Shown here in pieces: positions 15,338 through 22,591 of a DNA stretch of 64,000 nucleotides. Below the pieces are notes generated by a model. It searched no databases. It worked only from the letters and a program-made list of their open reading frames with translations, and was not told where the DNA came from. The position numbers were made by a program, and so were the translations under genes. Source of the stretch: Cytobacillus firmus DS1 (GTDB taxonomy: Bacteria; Bacillota; Bacilli; Bacillales; Cytobacillaceae); assembly GCF_000565285.1 (NCBI RefSeq), contig NZ_APVL01000006.1, forward strand, positions 206,650 through 270,649, read 5' to 3'. Within the stretch, counting starts at the first letter, position 1; every line of letters begins with the position of its first letter.

Positions 15338-17065
15338 CTATATTGGAATTTCAAGTATAATTTTTGTCCCTTTGCTTTCTTCTGAATAAACATTTATGCT
15401 ACCGCCCGCAGCTCTTGCCCGCTCTTCCATGCTAAATAGGCCGACTCCTCTTGAAACTGCATTAACATTGAAACCTTTGCCTTTATCTTCAATGACAATA
15501 CGGATTTCTTCTTCCATTTGCCTGATTGTAACTGCTGCTTCATCTGTTTCAGCATATTTCCTTATATTCGTCAGTGCCTCCTGAATGATTCTATAGATGG
15601 TGATTTCTATATTTGAACCAAGGCGGGAAGCCAGGTAACAATCAAAATGGACGTTGATATTATGATGTTCTGAAAAACGGACCAGGTAGGATCGGATTGC
15701 TGGTATCAGACCGAGATCATCAAGCACGGAGGGACGAAGCTCCCATGAAAGGTCCCGCAGTTCTTCAATGATCTCAGCAGCCTCATCCTGCATTTGGTCA
15801 AGCAGCGGGTGGCTTATTTCTGCCTGAAGCCTATTAATGGTAATCAGATGGCTGTACAAATTCTGTCCTATTCCGTCATGAAGTTCCCGGGACAGCCTTT
15901 TCCGTTCATCCTCTTGAACATCTATTATTCTTGTCATCATTTTTTGCAGCTCTTCTTCTGCATTTTTTCGCTGCGTGACTTCATGTCGAATCGCGAGGTG
16001 CTGATAGGGTTTCCCTTTTTCATTAAGGAAAGGGACGATCGTGGTATCCACCCAATAATACGTTCCATCCTTAGCTCTGTTCTTGATCTCGCCTTTCCAT
16101 ACCCTCCCGGATGAAATGGTCCTCCATAAATCTCTGAAGAAATCTTTGGAATGGTACCCTGAGTTTATAATTCTATGATCCTTGCCCAGCAATTCTTCCC
16201 GTGAATATTTTGAGATGCTGCAGAATTGATCATTCACATACGTAATCGTGCCTTTCTGATCGGTAATGGCCACAATGGATGAAGAATCCAGGGCAAACTT
16301 TAAATCAATCAGCTCGTTTACGGAATTTTTCAGCTCCTCGACAACACGCTTATATTCAGTTATTTCCTTCCGGATTGCCAGGTATTTATACGGCTTCCCT
16401 TTTTCATCAATAAAAGGAACGATCGTAGTATCTACCCAATAATAAGTTCCGTCTTTTGCTTTGTTTTTAATTTCTCCGCGCCAGACTTCCCCGTTCGAAA
16501 TGGTGGTCCAAAGACTTTCCATAAAATCCTTGGAATGGTTTGAAGAGTTGATAATTCTATGGTCTTTGCCAATCAGCTCTTCCGCAGAATATTTCGATAC
16601 CTCACAGAACTTTTCATTCACATAGGTGATTTTTCCTTTTCTGTCTGTAAAGGCGACAATTGTAGATTCATCAAGGGCAAATTGAAGGTCAACCAATTCC
16701 TTTAACGGATATGACTGCTGCTTTTTTAAGCGGGAACTGTCTTTGACTGAGTGAAAGACGATTAAATAATAGCTTTCATCTGCGAGCTTGAAAGAATTAA
16801 TTCTATAAAAAATTGAAAATATTCCACCACTGCGATGCTCTCCATACTGGTGAACCACTTTACCCTCTTCTGTTTCAAGCAGAGTGATCTCCGGAAGCAG
16901 TTCCTTAAGACTCTTCCCCTCCAGCTCCTGTCCGCTATATCCAAATTGCTCCTGTGCCTGCTCGTTCGTATAAGAGATGTTCCCAAATCTATTTACAAGT
17001 ATCGTTGCATCACTGGAATCAGGATCAATCTCTCTCTTTTTTGCCAGCTGATTATTCCTGTCCAT
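15338..17065 (-). CDS. Cytoplasmic PAS-PAS-PAS-HisKA_3 sensor histidine kinase
   Basis: 575-aa kinase without membrane segments. Three PAS domains lie at about residues 15-110, 128-240 and 255-368. A HisKA_3 dimerisation domain follows, with phospho-acceptor His396 in LSRELHDGIG, then an HATPase domain with N-box EEALTNIRKYAE and G-box EDKGKGF. PAS2 and PAS3 are nearly the same (shared KDGTYYWVDTTIVPF and GKDHRIINS), a recent internal duplication. Unlike staphylococcal NreB there is no four-Cys Fe-S cluster motif. It is the last gene of the nitrate unit, 24 bp after the GAF gene, and should pass phosphate to the NreC-like regulator. The signal is unknown; redox or oxygen is plausible for PAS domains. 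Confidence 0.88.
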   Translation of the reverse strand: MDRNNQLAKKREIDPDSSDATILVNRFGNISYTNEQAQEQFGYSGQELEGKSLKELLPEITLLETEEGKVVHQYGEHRSGGIFSIFYRINSFKLADESYYLIVFHSVKDSSRLKKQQSYPLKELVDLQFALDESTIVAFTDRKGKITYVNEKFCEVSKYSAEELIGKDHRIINSSNHSKDFMESLWTTISNGEVWRGEIKNKAKDGTYYWVDTTIVPFIDEKGKPYKYLAIRKEITEYKRVVEELKNSVNELIDLKFALDSSSIVAITDQKGTITYVNDQFCSISKYSREELLGKDHRIINSGYHSKDFFRDLWRTISSGRVWKGEIKNRAKDGTYYWVDTTIVPFLNEKGKPYQHLAIRHEVTQRKNAEEELQKMMTRIIDVQEDERKRLSRELHDGIGQNLYSHLITINRLQAEISHPLLDQMQDEAAEIIEELRDLSWELRPSVLDDLGLIPAIRSYLVRFSEHHNINVHFDCYLASRLGSNIEITIYRIIQEALTNIRKYAETDEAAVTIRQMEEEIRIVIEDKGKGFNVNAVSRGVGLFSMEERARAAGGSINVYSEESKGTKIILEIPI

Positions 17066-17089
17066 TCACGTTCCTCCAGTTGCATTTTT

Positions 17090-17548
17090 TTAACCATTCA
17101 GCTTTTTTTCAAGTGTCCTGGCTGCATCCCTTGCTGTACTTTGCCTGCTTTCACTTATAGGCTGCTCCGACCGGTTCCCGATCAAGAGGACCCCCTTGGG
17201 GACCCCGTTAAAATGAATGGGCACAGCATATGCATGCTTAAGTCCTTCAGCAAGCATAATCGGGTATTCCAATGCTTTGCCGGCAATATTTTCAGGGAAG
17301 TTGTCCACATACATCGGCCTTCCGGTTGAAATCACTTTCCCTGCAATGCCTTTGCCGTACCTCACTGTAATCCGCTTATATTTTTCATTGCTGTTTCCTG
17401 CGGCATAATGCCATTTTACATCCGGGCCATCAGTATTCTGCAGTGCCAATCCAACAAAATCACATTCAAGCTCTGTCAGCACCTTTTCACAAGCCTGATC
17501 CACTAGTACGCTTTCGCCGGGACTGCACCCCTTATATTCCATAGCCAA
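17090..17548 (-). CDS. GAF-domain protein, NreA-like nitrate sensor candidate
   Basis: 152-aa single GAF domain. In Staphylococcus, NreA (about the same length) binds nitrate in a GAF pocket and adjusts kinase NreB. Here the gene overlaps the end of the NreC-like regulator by 17 bp and precedes a kinase, matching the nre gene set, so I infer an NreA-type role. The start is TTG 17548 or ATG 17542; neither has a strong ribosome-binding site, as expected for coupled translation. Visible features: DFVGLALQNTDGPDVKWHYAAG in the early strands and GKGIAGKVISTGRPMYVDNFPE before the middle, typical of GAF. Nitrate binding itself cannot be read from sequence. Confidence 0.75.
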   Translation of the reverse strand: MAMEYKGCSPGESVLVDQACEKVLTELECDFVGLALQNTDGPDVKWHYAAGNSNEKYKRITVRYGKGIAGKVISTGRPMYVDNFPENIAGKALEYPIMLAEGLKHAYAVPIHFNGVPKGVLLIGNRSEQPISESRQSTARDAARTLEKKLNG

Positions 17549-18185
17549 GCAGCCCTTTCTTTAAGGCATAAGCAACAAGCTCCGGCCTGGTTTTCATCTG
17601 AAGTTTTTCCATTAAATTACCTTTATGTGTTTCAACTGTCTTTACACTAATCACAAGCTGTTCCGCAATTTCCTTATTGGAAAACCCTTTGGCTATTAAT
17701 GTAAGAACTTCTTTCTCCCTGTCGGAAAGAAGGTTGAATGTATCGGTGTTCCCCTGCTTCACACTTCCGATATATTCTTCCATCAGCCTTTTGGTTGCAG
17801 ATGGATGTAAATACGCATTCCCGCTTGCAACAGACCGGATTGCTGCGAGCAGTTCATCATGAGGTGCACTCTTTAAAATACACCCGGAAGCGCCTGCTTG
17901 AATCGCCCTGAATAAATACTCTTCATCATCATGCATGGTCAAAATAAGGATTGCTATTTCAGGCATTAATTTTTTTAATTCTGAGGTTGCCGACATGCCA
18001 TCTTTCCCATGGGGCATGCTTAAATCCATGACAACCACATCAGGCTTTAATTCCAGGGCCTGCTGAATCCCCTCATTGCCTTCAGAAGCTTCACCAACCA
18101 CTTGCATGTCATCATGGTTATTTAAAAGCATTTTCAAACCCATCCTGACCACCGCGTGGTCATCGCAAAGTAAAATATTGATCAA
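17532..18185 (-). CDS. NarL/FixJ-type response regulator, NreC-like
   Basis: 217-aa regulator. The receiver domain (1-120) has acidic pocket CDDH, phospho-acceptor Asp54 in VVVMDLSMP, and Lys104 in CILKSAP. The C-terminal LuxR-type helix-turn-helix spans 150-215 (LLSDREKEVLTLIAKGFSNK). Neighbours, including a NarK transporter, a nitrate-type reductase and a GAF protein, point to nitrate- or oxygen-responsive control, as in staphylococcal NreC. Its likely targets are the two GC-rich palindromes before this operon (25901-25933). Its start follows a GGGGGAG ribosome-binding site. A structured element lies directly upstream, between this gene and a kinase of the same operon. Confidence 0.9.
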   Translation of the reverse strand: MINILLCDDHAVVRMGLKMLLNNHDDMQVVGEASEGNEGIQQALELKPDVVVMDLSMPHGKDGMSATSELKKLMPEIAILILTMHDDEEYLFRAIQAGASGCILKSAPHDELLAAIRSVASGNAYLHPSATKRLMEEYIGSVKQGNTDTFNLLSDREKEVLTLIAKGFSNKEIAEQLVISVKTVETHKGNLMEKLQMKTRPELVAYALKKGLLGYGI

Positions 18186-18212
18186 GCCCGCTCCCCCTTT
18201 GCATTTGTCCGT

Positions 18213-18470
18213 CTATAAAGTGAAACTTCAATCAGTGGGGGGCTTTATCCCCCACTGATTGTTAGTCGCGTTCTAGTGTCGCCAAGATCTCCGCTAGCGC
18301 TTCGATCAATCGACACTACGAACCCGATTGGTTCAACTAAGCCTCTGCCTGCGCCTCGGCAAGTTTCACTGTATCTACCAATCGGGCCTTTACGGGCAGT
18401 TTGAACCCCACTTATCCTCCTTTGATTCCTCTGAGTCTTGAAGTGGGGGTCTTACTGCCCGTTAGACTGC
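18213..18470. other. Structured intergenic element of unknown type (multi-hairpin)
   Basis: A roughly 255-bp block with at least six perfect or near-perfect pairings. AATCAGTGGGGG (18230-18241) pairs with 18249-18260. TAGTGTCG (18274-18281) pairs with 18311-18318. CCCGATTGGT (18323-18332) pairs with 18377-18386. ACGGGCAGT (18392-18400) pairs with 18454-18462, enclosing ACCCCACTT (18405-18413), which pairs with 18441-18450. AGTGAAACTT (18219-18228) pairs with AAGTTTCACT (18361-18370), which lies inside the loop of the third stem, so the fold would be a pseudoknot or alternate. No open frame of note. It could be a mobile MITE-like repeat or a structured RNA; strand is undecided. Confidence 0.7.
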
Positions 18471-18533
18471 GATAAAAATCTGTAATAGGCAACAAGGGAG
18501 CCGCTGTATGCAGATCCCTTGTTGAGTATAATC

Positions 18534-19184
18534 TTAGTATAAAGGAAGGGTAATATCTATTGAAGTCCCTTCCCCGATTTTTGAGCTGATGATGCATTTG
18601 CCGTTGATTAACAGCATTCTCTCCATCATGGCAGCAATGCCGGCTGAGTTTTTCATTGCGGCATCTACATCAAAGCCCTTCCCCTTATCTTTAATAGTGA
18701 TTGAAAGCTTTCCCGGTTTCCACCGAAGAATAATGCCTGCACTCATTGTGTCAGCATATCTTGCAATGTTAGCCAGGGCTTCCTGGCAAACACGGAAAAG
18801 TGTAATCCTTTCCTGTTCCCTGATTTGCACTTCCTTTCCCTCATTCTGAAGATCAACAATGATTCCATAGGTCGAAGTGTATAATTTCAGATAACTTTTC
18901 AGAGCAGGCAAGAGACCGAGCGTTCCTAAAGCAGGGGGATGCAATTCCACAGCCAGAAGCCTGATTTCCTGAATTGTTTTCTCCATCATTTGTGCCATAT
19001 CCCCTATATAGCCCTTCATCTCCGGCTGATCGACAGCTGTCTGAATGAACTGCATGCCTGTGTATAGACTGTAAAGCGTCTGCCCTACCCCTTCGTGAAG
19101 CTCCTGGGCAATGCGCTTGATCTCATCTTCCTGAGATTGAATAATATATGAACTGATATTTTTCTTTGCCGGCTGGGTTTCCAT
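18534..19184 (-). CDS. Soluble HisKA_3 histidine kinase without sensor domain
   Basis: 216-aa protein consisting only of a HisKA_3 domain (His30 in RIAQELHEGVGQ) and an HATPase domain (N-box CQEALANIARYAD, G-box KDKGKGFDVD). There is no PAS, GAF or membrane part, so it must get its signal from a partner. The gene 35 bp upstream encodes a NarK-type transporter carrying a PAS domain, which is an obvious candidate. The start ATG 19184 follows AGGAGGAGGG. Downstream the operon is interrupted by the structured element before the response regulator. It resembles the C-terminal half of NreB but lacks that protein's N-terminal Fe-S PAS domain. Confidence 0.88.
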   Translation of the reverse strand: METQPAKKNISSYIIQSQEDEIKRIAQELHEGVGQTLYSLYTGMQFIQTAVDQPEMKGYIGDMAQMMEKTIQEIRLLAVELHPPALGTLGLLPALKSYLKLYTSTYGIIVDLQNEGKEVQIREQERITLFRVCQEALANIARYADTMSAGIILRWKPGKLSITIKDKGKGFDVDAAMKNSAGIAAMMERMLLINGKCIISSKIGEGTSIDITLPLY

Positions 19185-19219
19185 TTCATCCCTCCTCCTT
19201 TTAAATTTATTTTTTTCTT

Positions 19220-20737
19220 TTATTTTGCTTTTTTAACCCGATGGCTGGAAATATCGCTGAACATGCCTGCATATTGGACTACATCTCCGGCGTCATTTTT
19301 AATCGCGCTAATGGTCAGCCACTGGAGATATTCTTCCCCATCCTTGCGGGAATTCCATATTTCCCCTTGCCAGAATCCATTGTTTTCAATTGAAGTCCAC
19401 AAGTCCTGGTAAAAGCCTTTAGACTGCTTTCCTGATTTAAGGATACTCGGATTTTTGCCGACTACTTCCTCTTGCTTATAACCGGTAATTTCTGTGAAAG
19501 CAGGGTTTACAGAAATAATCTTTCCGTTCTTATCTGTAACCAGAATGCCTTCGATTGTATGATCGATCACCTGACTCGCAATTTCCATCCTTCCCTGGAA
19601 ATACATCCAAACAACCAGAATCAGGCTGGCGAGGGCAACCTGAGATAATGCCATAAAACCAATTGCATAATGCCCTGTAATGTTAAATAGAAGAGTCAAA
19701 AGCAGCGGAGGGAAAAATCCGCCAAGGCCGCCCATCGCAGACACAATTCCGTTTACGATACCTGCCTGCTTTTGGAAGTACATAGGCACGAGCTTAAAGA
19801 TAACTCCGTTTCCAATTCCTGCTGATAGAGCAATGCTTAAGCATCCGAATGTATACCATGTAATAGACGGAGATAGAGATAGGATCACCGCAGAAATGGT
19901 GTAAACTCCAAAAACAAACATCAGCAAAATTAAAGAGTGAAAACGATCAGCAAGCCAGCCGCCTATTGGTCTCATGGCAGTTGCAAGAACAATGAAACCT
20001 GCTGTTCTTAATCCTGCATCAACTTTATCAAGTTCAAAGTGAGCTACAAGGAAGTTTGGCAAATAAATGGTGAATGCCACAAATGATCCAAAGGTAATAA
20101 AATAGAATAAGCTCAATAGCCATAGTTTTTCATTTTTATAGACCCCTTTTATTTGCTCAAGCAGCGGAGTCTGTACTTTAACTTCTTTTTTATCCCCGAG
20201 GAAGAAGTTGGCCGCAATGAAAATCCCCAGCAGAACAAGGTAAATCTGTACGGTTAGTGACCATCCAAATTTTGTGGCAACAACTGGTGCTGCAAAGGCA
20301 GTGATGGCTGTTCCAAGATTCCCTGCCCCGTAAATGCCATTTACAAACCCGTGACGCTCCTTTGGGTAATACTTCGGAAGAGAAGTAACACCAACAGAGA
20401 ATACCGCTCCTCCAAGGCCGAGGAATAAGCCCCCGATAAGCAAATCAGTAATAGAATCTGCTATGCTTATATAATAGACTGGAAATAATAGAAGAATAAA
20501 GCTCAGCATAAAGATTACTCTGGCGCCAAACTGATTAGCATAATATCCCAGAGGTATGCGGAGCAGCGATCCGAGGATGACCGGAACAGCTGTTACAAGG
20601 GCAAGCTTATCGGCTGGGATATTGATATCTTCCTTTATAAATGGCATTAGAGAGGATATCAGCACCCAAACCATAAACCCGGCAACTAAGTTTAACGTCT
20701 GCAATGGAAGCTGTATTTTTCTTATCATTTTATTCAC
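19220..20737 (-). CDS. Nitrate/nitrite transporter (NarK family) fused to a PAS domain
   Basis: 505-aa fusion. Residues 1-390 form a 12-helix major facilitator of the NarK/NasA group. It has both nitrate-signature regions (GAGNLGTAITAFAAP and SAMGGLGGFFPPLLL) and Arg-containing motifs RIPLGYY and AMRPIGGWLADR that line the substrate path. Residues 392-505 form a cytoplasmic PAS domain (EGILVTDKNGKIISVNPAFTEITGY ... GFWQGEIWNSRKDGEEY). Typical NarK proteins end after the last helix at about 400 residues. The fusion suggests a transceptor whose transport state could be read by the adjacent sensorless kinase (inference). The gene overlaps the upstream small gene by 4 bp. Confidence 0.88.
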   Translation of the reverse strand: MNKMIRKIQLPLQTLNLVAGFMVWVLISSLMPFIKEDINIPADKLALVTAVPVILGSLLRIPLGYYANQFGARVIFMLSFILLLFPVYYISIADSITDLLIGGLFLGLGGAVFSVGVTSLPKYYPKERHGFVNGIYGAGNLGTAITAFAAPVVATKFGWSLTVQIYLVLLGIFIAANFFLGDKKEVKVQTPLLEQIKGVYKNEKLWLLSLFYFITFGSFVAFTIYLPNFLVAHFELDKVDAGLRTAGFIVLATAMRPIGGWLADRFHSLILLMFVFGVYTISAVILSLSPSITWYTFGCLSIALSAGIGNGVIFKLVPMYFQKQAGIVNGIVSAMGGLGGFFPPLLLTLLFNITGHYAIGFMALSQVALASLILVVWMYFQGRMEIASQVIDHTIEGILVTDKNGKIISVNPAFTEITGYKQEEVVGKNPSILKSGKQSKGFYQDLWTSIENNGFWQGEIWNSRKDGEEYLQWLTISAIKNDAGDVVQYAGMFSDISSHRVKKAK

Positions 20738-21042
20738 GCTCTCTTCTTAATTACATATTTTAATCCGGCTTCCTGATCACTTGCAGCCCACTGGGTCTCG
20801 GATGCTTCTACAGAGGAGGTCAGCGGAACCGCAAAAAAGTTCATTTTATCAAAATAAATCCGCAAGTGTGTTCCATCAGGACAAAGTCCTGTTTTTTCAA
20901 TTATCTTAGGAACGAATGGTGCTTTATCACTTCCATCTTCATCTAAAATTGCCACCTGAACCTTCTCCCGGACAAATCTATCCAGATCCTCTTTTTTAAT
21001 GTGCTCCACAGCTGCCGCACCCTCTTTTGGCAGGGTAAACAT
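20734..21042 (-). CDS. Hypothetical protein of the nitrate operon, start uncertain
   Basis: Family not recognised. The reliably coding part is the C-terminal 75-95 residues, with TGLCPDGTHLRIYFDKMNFFAVPL. The open frame runs back into the previous gene. Possible starts are ATG 21087 (92-bp overlap, weak ribosome-binding site), ATG 21042 (chosen), an unusual ATT overlapping the stop of the previous gene, and a GTG near 20960 with an excellent GGGAGAAGG site. Conservation would most naturally begin near KKEDLDRFVREKVQVAILDEDG. Its stop overlaps the start of the narK-PAS gene by 4 bp, so it is part of the unit. A role in reductase assembly is only a guess from context. Confidence 0.5.
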   Translation of the reverse strand: MFTLPKEGAAAVEHIKKEDLDRFVREKVQVAILDEDGSDKAPFVPKIIEKTGLCPDGTHLRIYFDKMNFFAVPLTSSVEASETQWAASDQEAGLKYVIKKRA

Positions 21043-21316
21043 ACATCTGGTATCCCTGAAGATATTTCCAGAAGGATTCTCCTGCATTTTCTTCTATAAA
21101 TTCAATAGTTTCCTCTTCGGATTTCCATTTGCTCATGCCTTTTACCTCTGCTACAACAATGTCCATCCCGTCATGTGACTTTTCATCCAAGTACCAGTTG
21201 AGGCGGACTCCCTTAAAGAGTTCAGAGAGGATCTGATTAACTTCCGGAGCAAAATCCCCGGATTGTTCTCTTACAAAGCAAAAATCAAGATATGTTTCAC
21301 TGTTCATTAATATCAC
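20996..21316 (-). CDS. Hypothetical protein with C-terminal CGSCGAH motif
   Basis: 106-aa protein, unknown family, acidic, with Trp/Tyr-rich middle (LNWYLDEKSHDGMDIVVAEV). It ends in GCGSCGAH, which looks like a small metal-binding tail. Its start overlaps the preceding gene by 4 bp and its end overlaps the next frame, so it sits firmly within the reductase operon. The first two codons may not be used, because a second ATG lies at 21307. It could assist cofactor insertion, but nothing in the sequence proves this. Confidence 0.6.
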   Translation of the reverse strand: MILMNSETYLDFCFVREQSGDFAPEVNQILSELFKGVRLNWYLDEKSHDGMDIVVAEVKGMSKWKSEEETIEFIEENAGESFWKYLQGYQMYVYPAKRGCGSCGAH

Positions 21317-21504
21317 GCCCTCATGTTAATCGTCTTTTTATAAGCGAATACAGCCAAGGGAAAAAGAACAATATTCAGCCCGCCGAAAATCAGTACATTT
21401 TCATAGTTTTCGTAATAATATTGGTGGACCATATATTGAGTAAAGACAATATTCATCATTAAAATTGCGGCCAAAATAAGGACTCCAAGGTATCTACGCT
21501 TCAT
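21313..21504 (-). CDS. Small two-helix membrane protein of the reductase operon
   Basis: 63 aa. Hydrophobic segments at residues 5-22 and 36-54 (VLIFGGLNIVLFPLAVFAY) are separated by a Tyr-rich loop (QYMVHQYYYENYEN). It overlaps the Rieske gene by 12 bp and the next gene by 4 bp, so translation is coupled. Possibly an accessory membrane subunit of the reductase. Family unknown. Confidence 0.6.
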   Translation of the reverse strand: MKRRYLGVLILAAILMMNIVFTQYMVHQYYYENYENVLIFGGLNIVLFPLAVFAYKKTINMRA

Positions 21505-22018
21505 AACGCTTCACCCTCACAGCATAGATTGATCCATTCTCCACTTTAACCTGAATTTCCGGCAGCGGTCTTCTTGGCGGTCCTGCAGTTGGCGCACCAG
21601 TTTCCACATCGAACTTGCCGTGATGGCAAGGGCAAATCATTTCACCCTGCTCCTTCACCCAAAATACAGGGCAGCGCAAATGTGTACACGCATTCTGATA
21701 GGCAACATATTTGTTCTCAGATAAGCGGATTAAAATGGCATCATCATGATCTCCAGGAAACTTGAACTCCACTGCATCGCCAATTGGCAGGTTGCTTACG
21801 TCGGTTATTTTCTTATGAGGATATTCCTTTTCTCCTAGGCCCATTAATTCTTTGGCAGCTACCGCCCCCCAGGGAAGGGAGGAAACCGCAAAAACACCGG
21901 CCGCTCCAACCAAAGTTTTCATGAATCCCCGTCTATCCAGTTTTCTTTCGTTATTCCGTTCGATATTGTGCGTATAATTATCTTCATTAAAGGGAATCTT
22001 GTTATTCTTATCAGACAT
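21494..22018 (-). CDS. Rieske [2Fe-2S] protein with Tat-like N-terminus
   Basis: 174-aa Rieske protein. The cluster ligands are visible: Cys111 and His113 in ACTHLRC, Cys129 and His132 in CPCHHGKFD. Cys116 and Cys131 would form the usual disulfide. Residues 28-34 (DRRGFMK) followed by a hydrophobic stretch are a twin-arginine signal/anchor, placing the cluster outside the membrane. The gene lies 12 bp after the 4Fe-4S subunit gene. It likely passes electrons between quinol and the reductase, as in bc-type or arsenite-oxidase systems (inference). The catalytic subunit itself has no Tat signal, which makes the topology puzzling. Confidence 0.87.
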   Translation of the reverse strand: MSDKNNKIPFNEDNYTHNIERNNERKLDRRGFMKTLVGAAGVFAVSSLPWGAVAAKELMGLGEKEYPHKKITDVSNLPIGDAVEFKFPGDHDDAILIRLSENKYVAYQNACTHLRCPVFWVKEQGEMICPCHHGKFDVETGAPTAGPPRRPLPEIQVKVENGSIYAVRVKRYEA

Positions 22019-22030
22019 CCCTAATCCCTC

Positions 22031-22591
22031 CTAAAACAGCTTTGTAATCCCCTGCAGGATTCCCGGCAGATTGACCTTTACGTTTGTTTCGCCTTCAAGA
22101 TACGGCATGCTTGTAACCCATTTGCCGTTATCAAGGTTAAATTGCTTCTTCTTGTTATCAATTTCTTCATCTGTCAGCCACTGCAATGTATTGGATGGAC
22201 ACACACTCGCACACATAGGAGAAATTCCATCTTTTGTACGATCAATGCATAGATCGCATTTGTACATTAGGTTCTGCTCGTGATCAAATTTCGGTATGCC
22301 GTATGGGCAGGCAATTGTACAGTTCTGGCAGCCAATACACTTTTCGACGAGTGCAGATAACACTGCGCCTGTCTCATGAATTTGAATAGCCTGGGCAGGA
22401 CAACTACGTGCACATGCCGGATTTTCACAGTGAAGGCACATGAGAGGCATTGTCTGCCGGTTCACAAGAGGATTTACATCATACACATAGTTTCTGTTGC
22501 GCTCCTCATGCCCCCCGCATTGTGTACATGCTGCCAGACAAGAACGGCATCCTATACAGTTTTCAAGTTCCAAATACAGCCTCTTCTTCAT
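22031..22591 (-). CDS. 4Fe-4S electron-transfer subunit (DmsB/NrfC-like)
   Basis: 186-aa polyferredoxin. It has four cysteine groups typical of the DmsB/NrfC/FdnH type: CIGCRSCLAACTQC near the start, CLHCENPACARSCP, CIGCQNCTIACPYG, and CDLCIDRTKDGISPMCASVCP. It should hold four Fe-S clusters and link the Mo subunit with the membrane subunit. No signal peptide. It directly abuts the end of the catalytic gene (its start follows the stop without a gap). Confidence 0.9.
   Translation of the reverse strand: MKKRLYLELENCIGCRSCLAACTQCGGHEERNRNYVYDVNPLVNRQTMPLMCLHCENPACARSCPAQAIQIHETGAVLSALVEKCIGCQNCTIACPYGIPKFDHEQNLMYKCDLCIDRTKDGISPMCASVCPSNTLQWLTDEEIDNKKKQFNLDNGKWVTSMPYLEGETNVKVNLPGILQGITKLF

Noticed and set aside
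15338..19184. Calling either kinase NreB
   Set aside because: Neither has the four-cysteine Fe-S motif of NreB; only the HisKA_3 type and neighbours agree.
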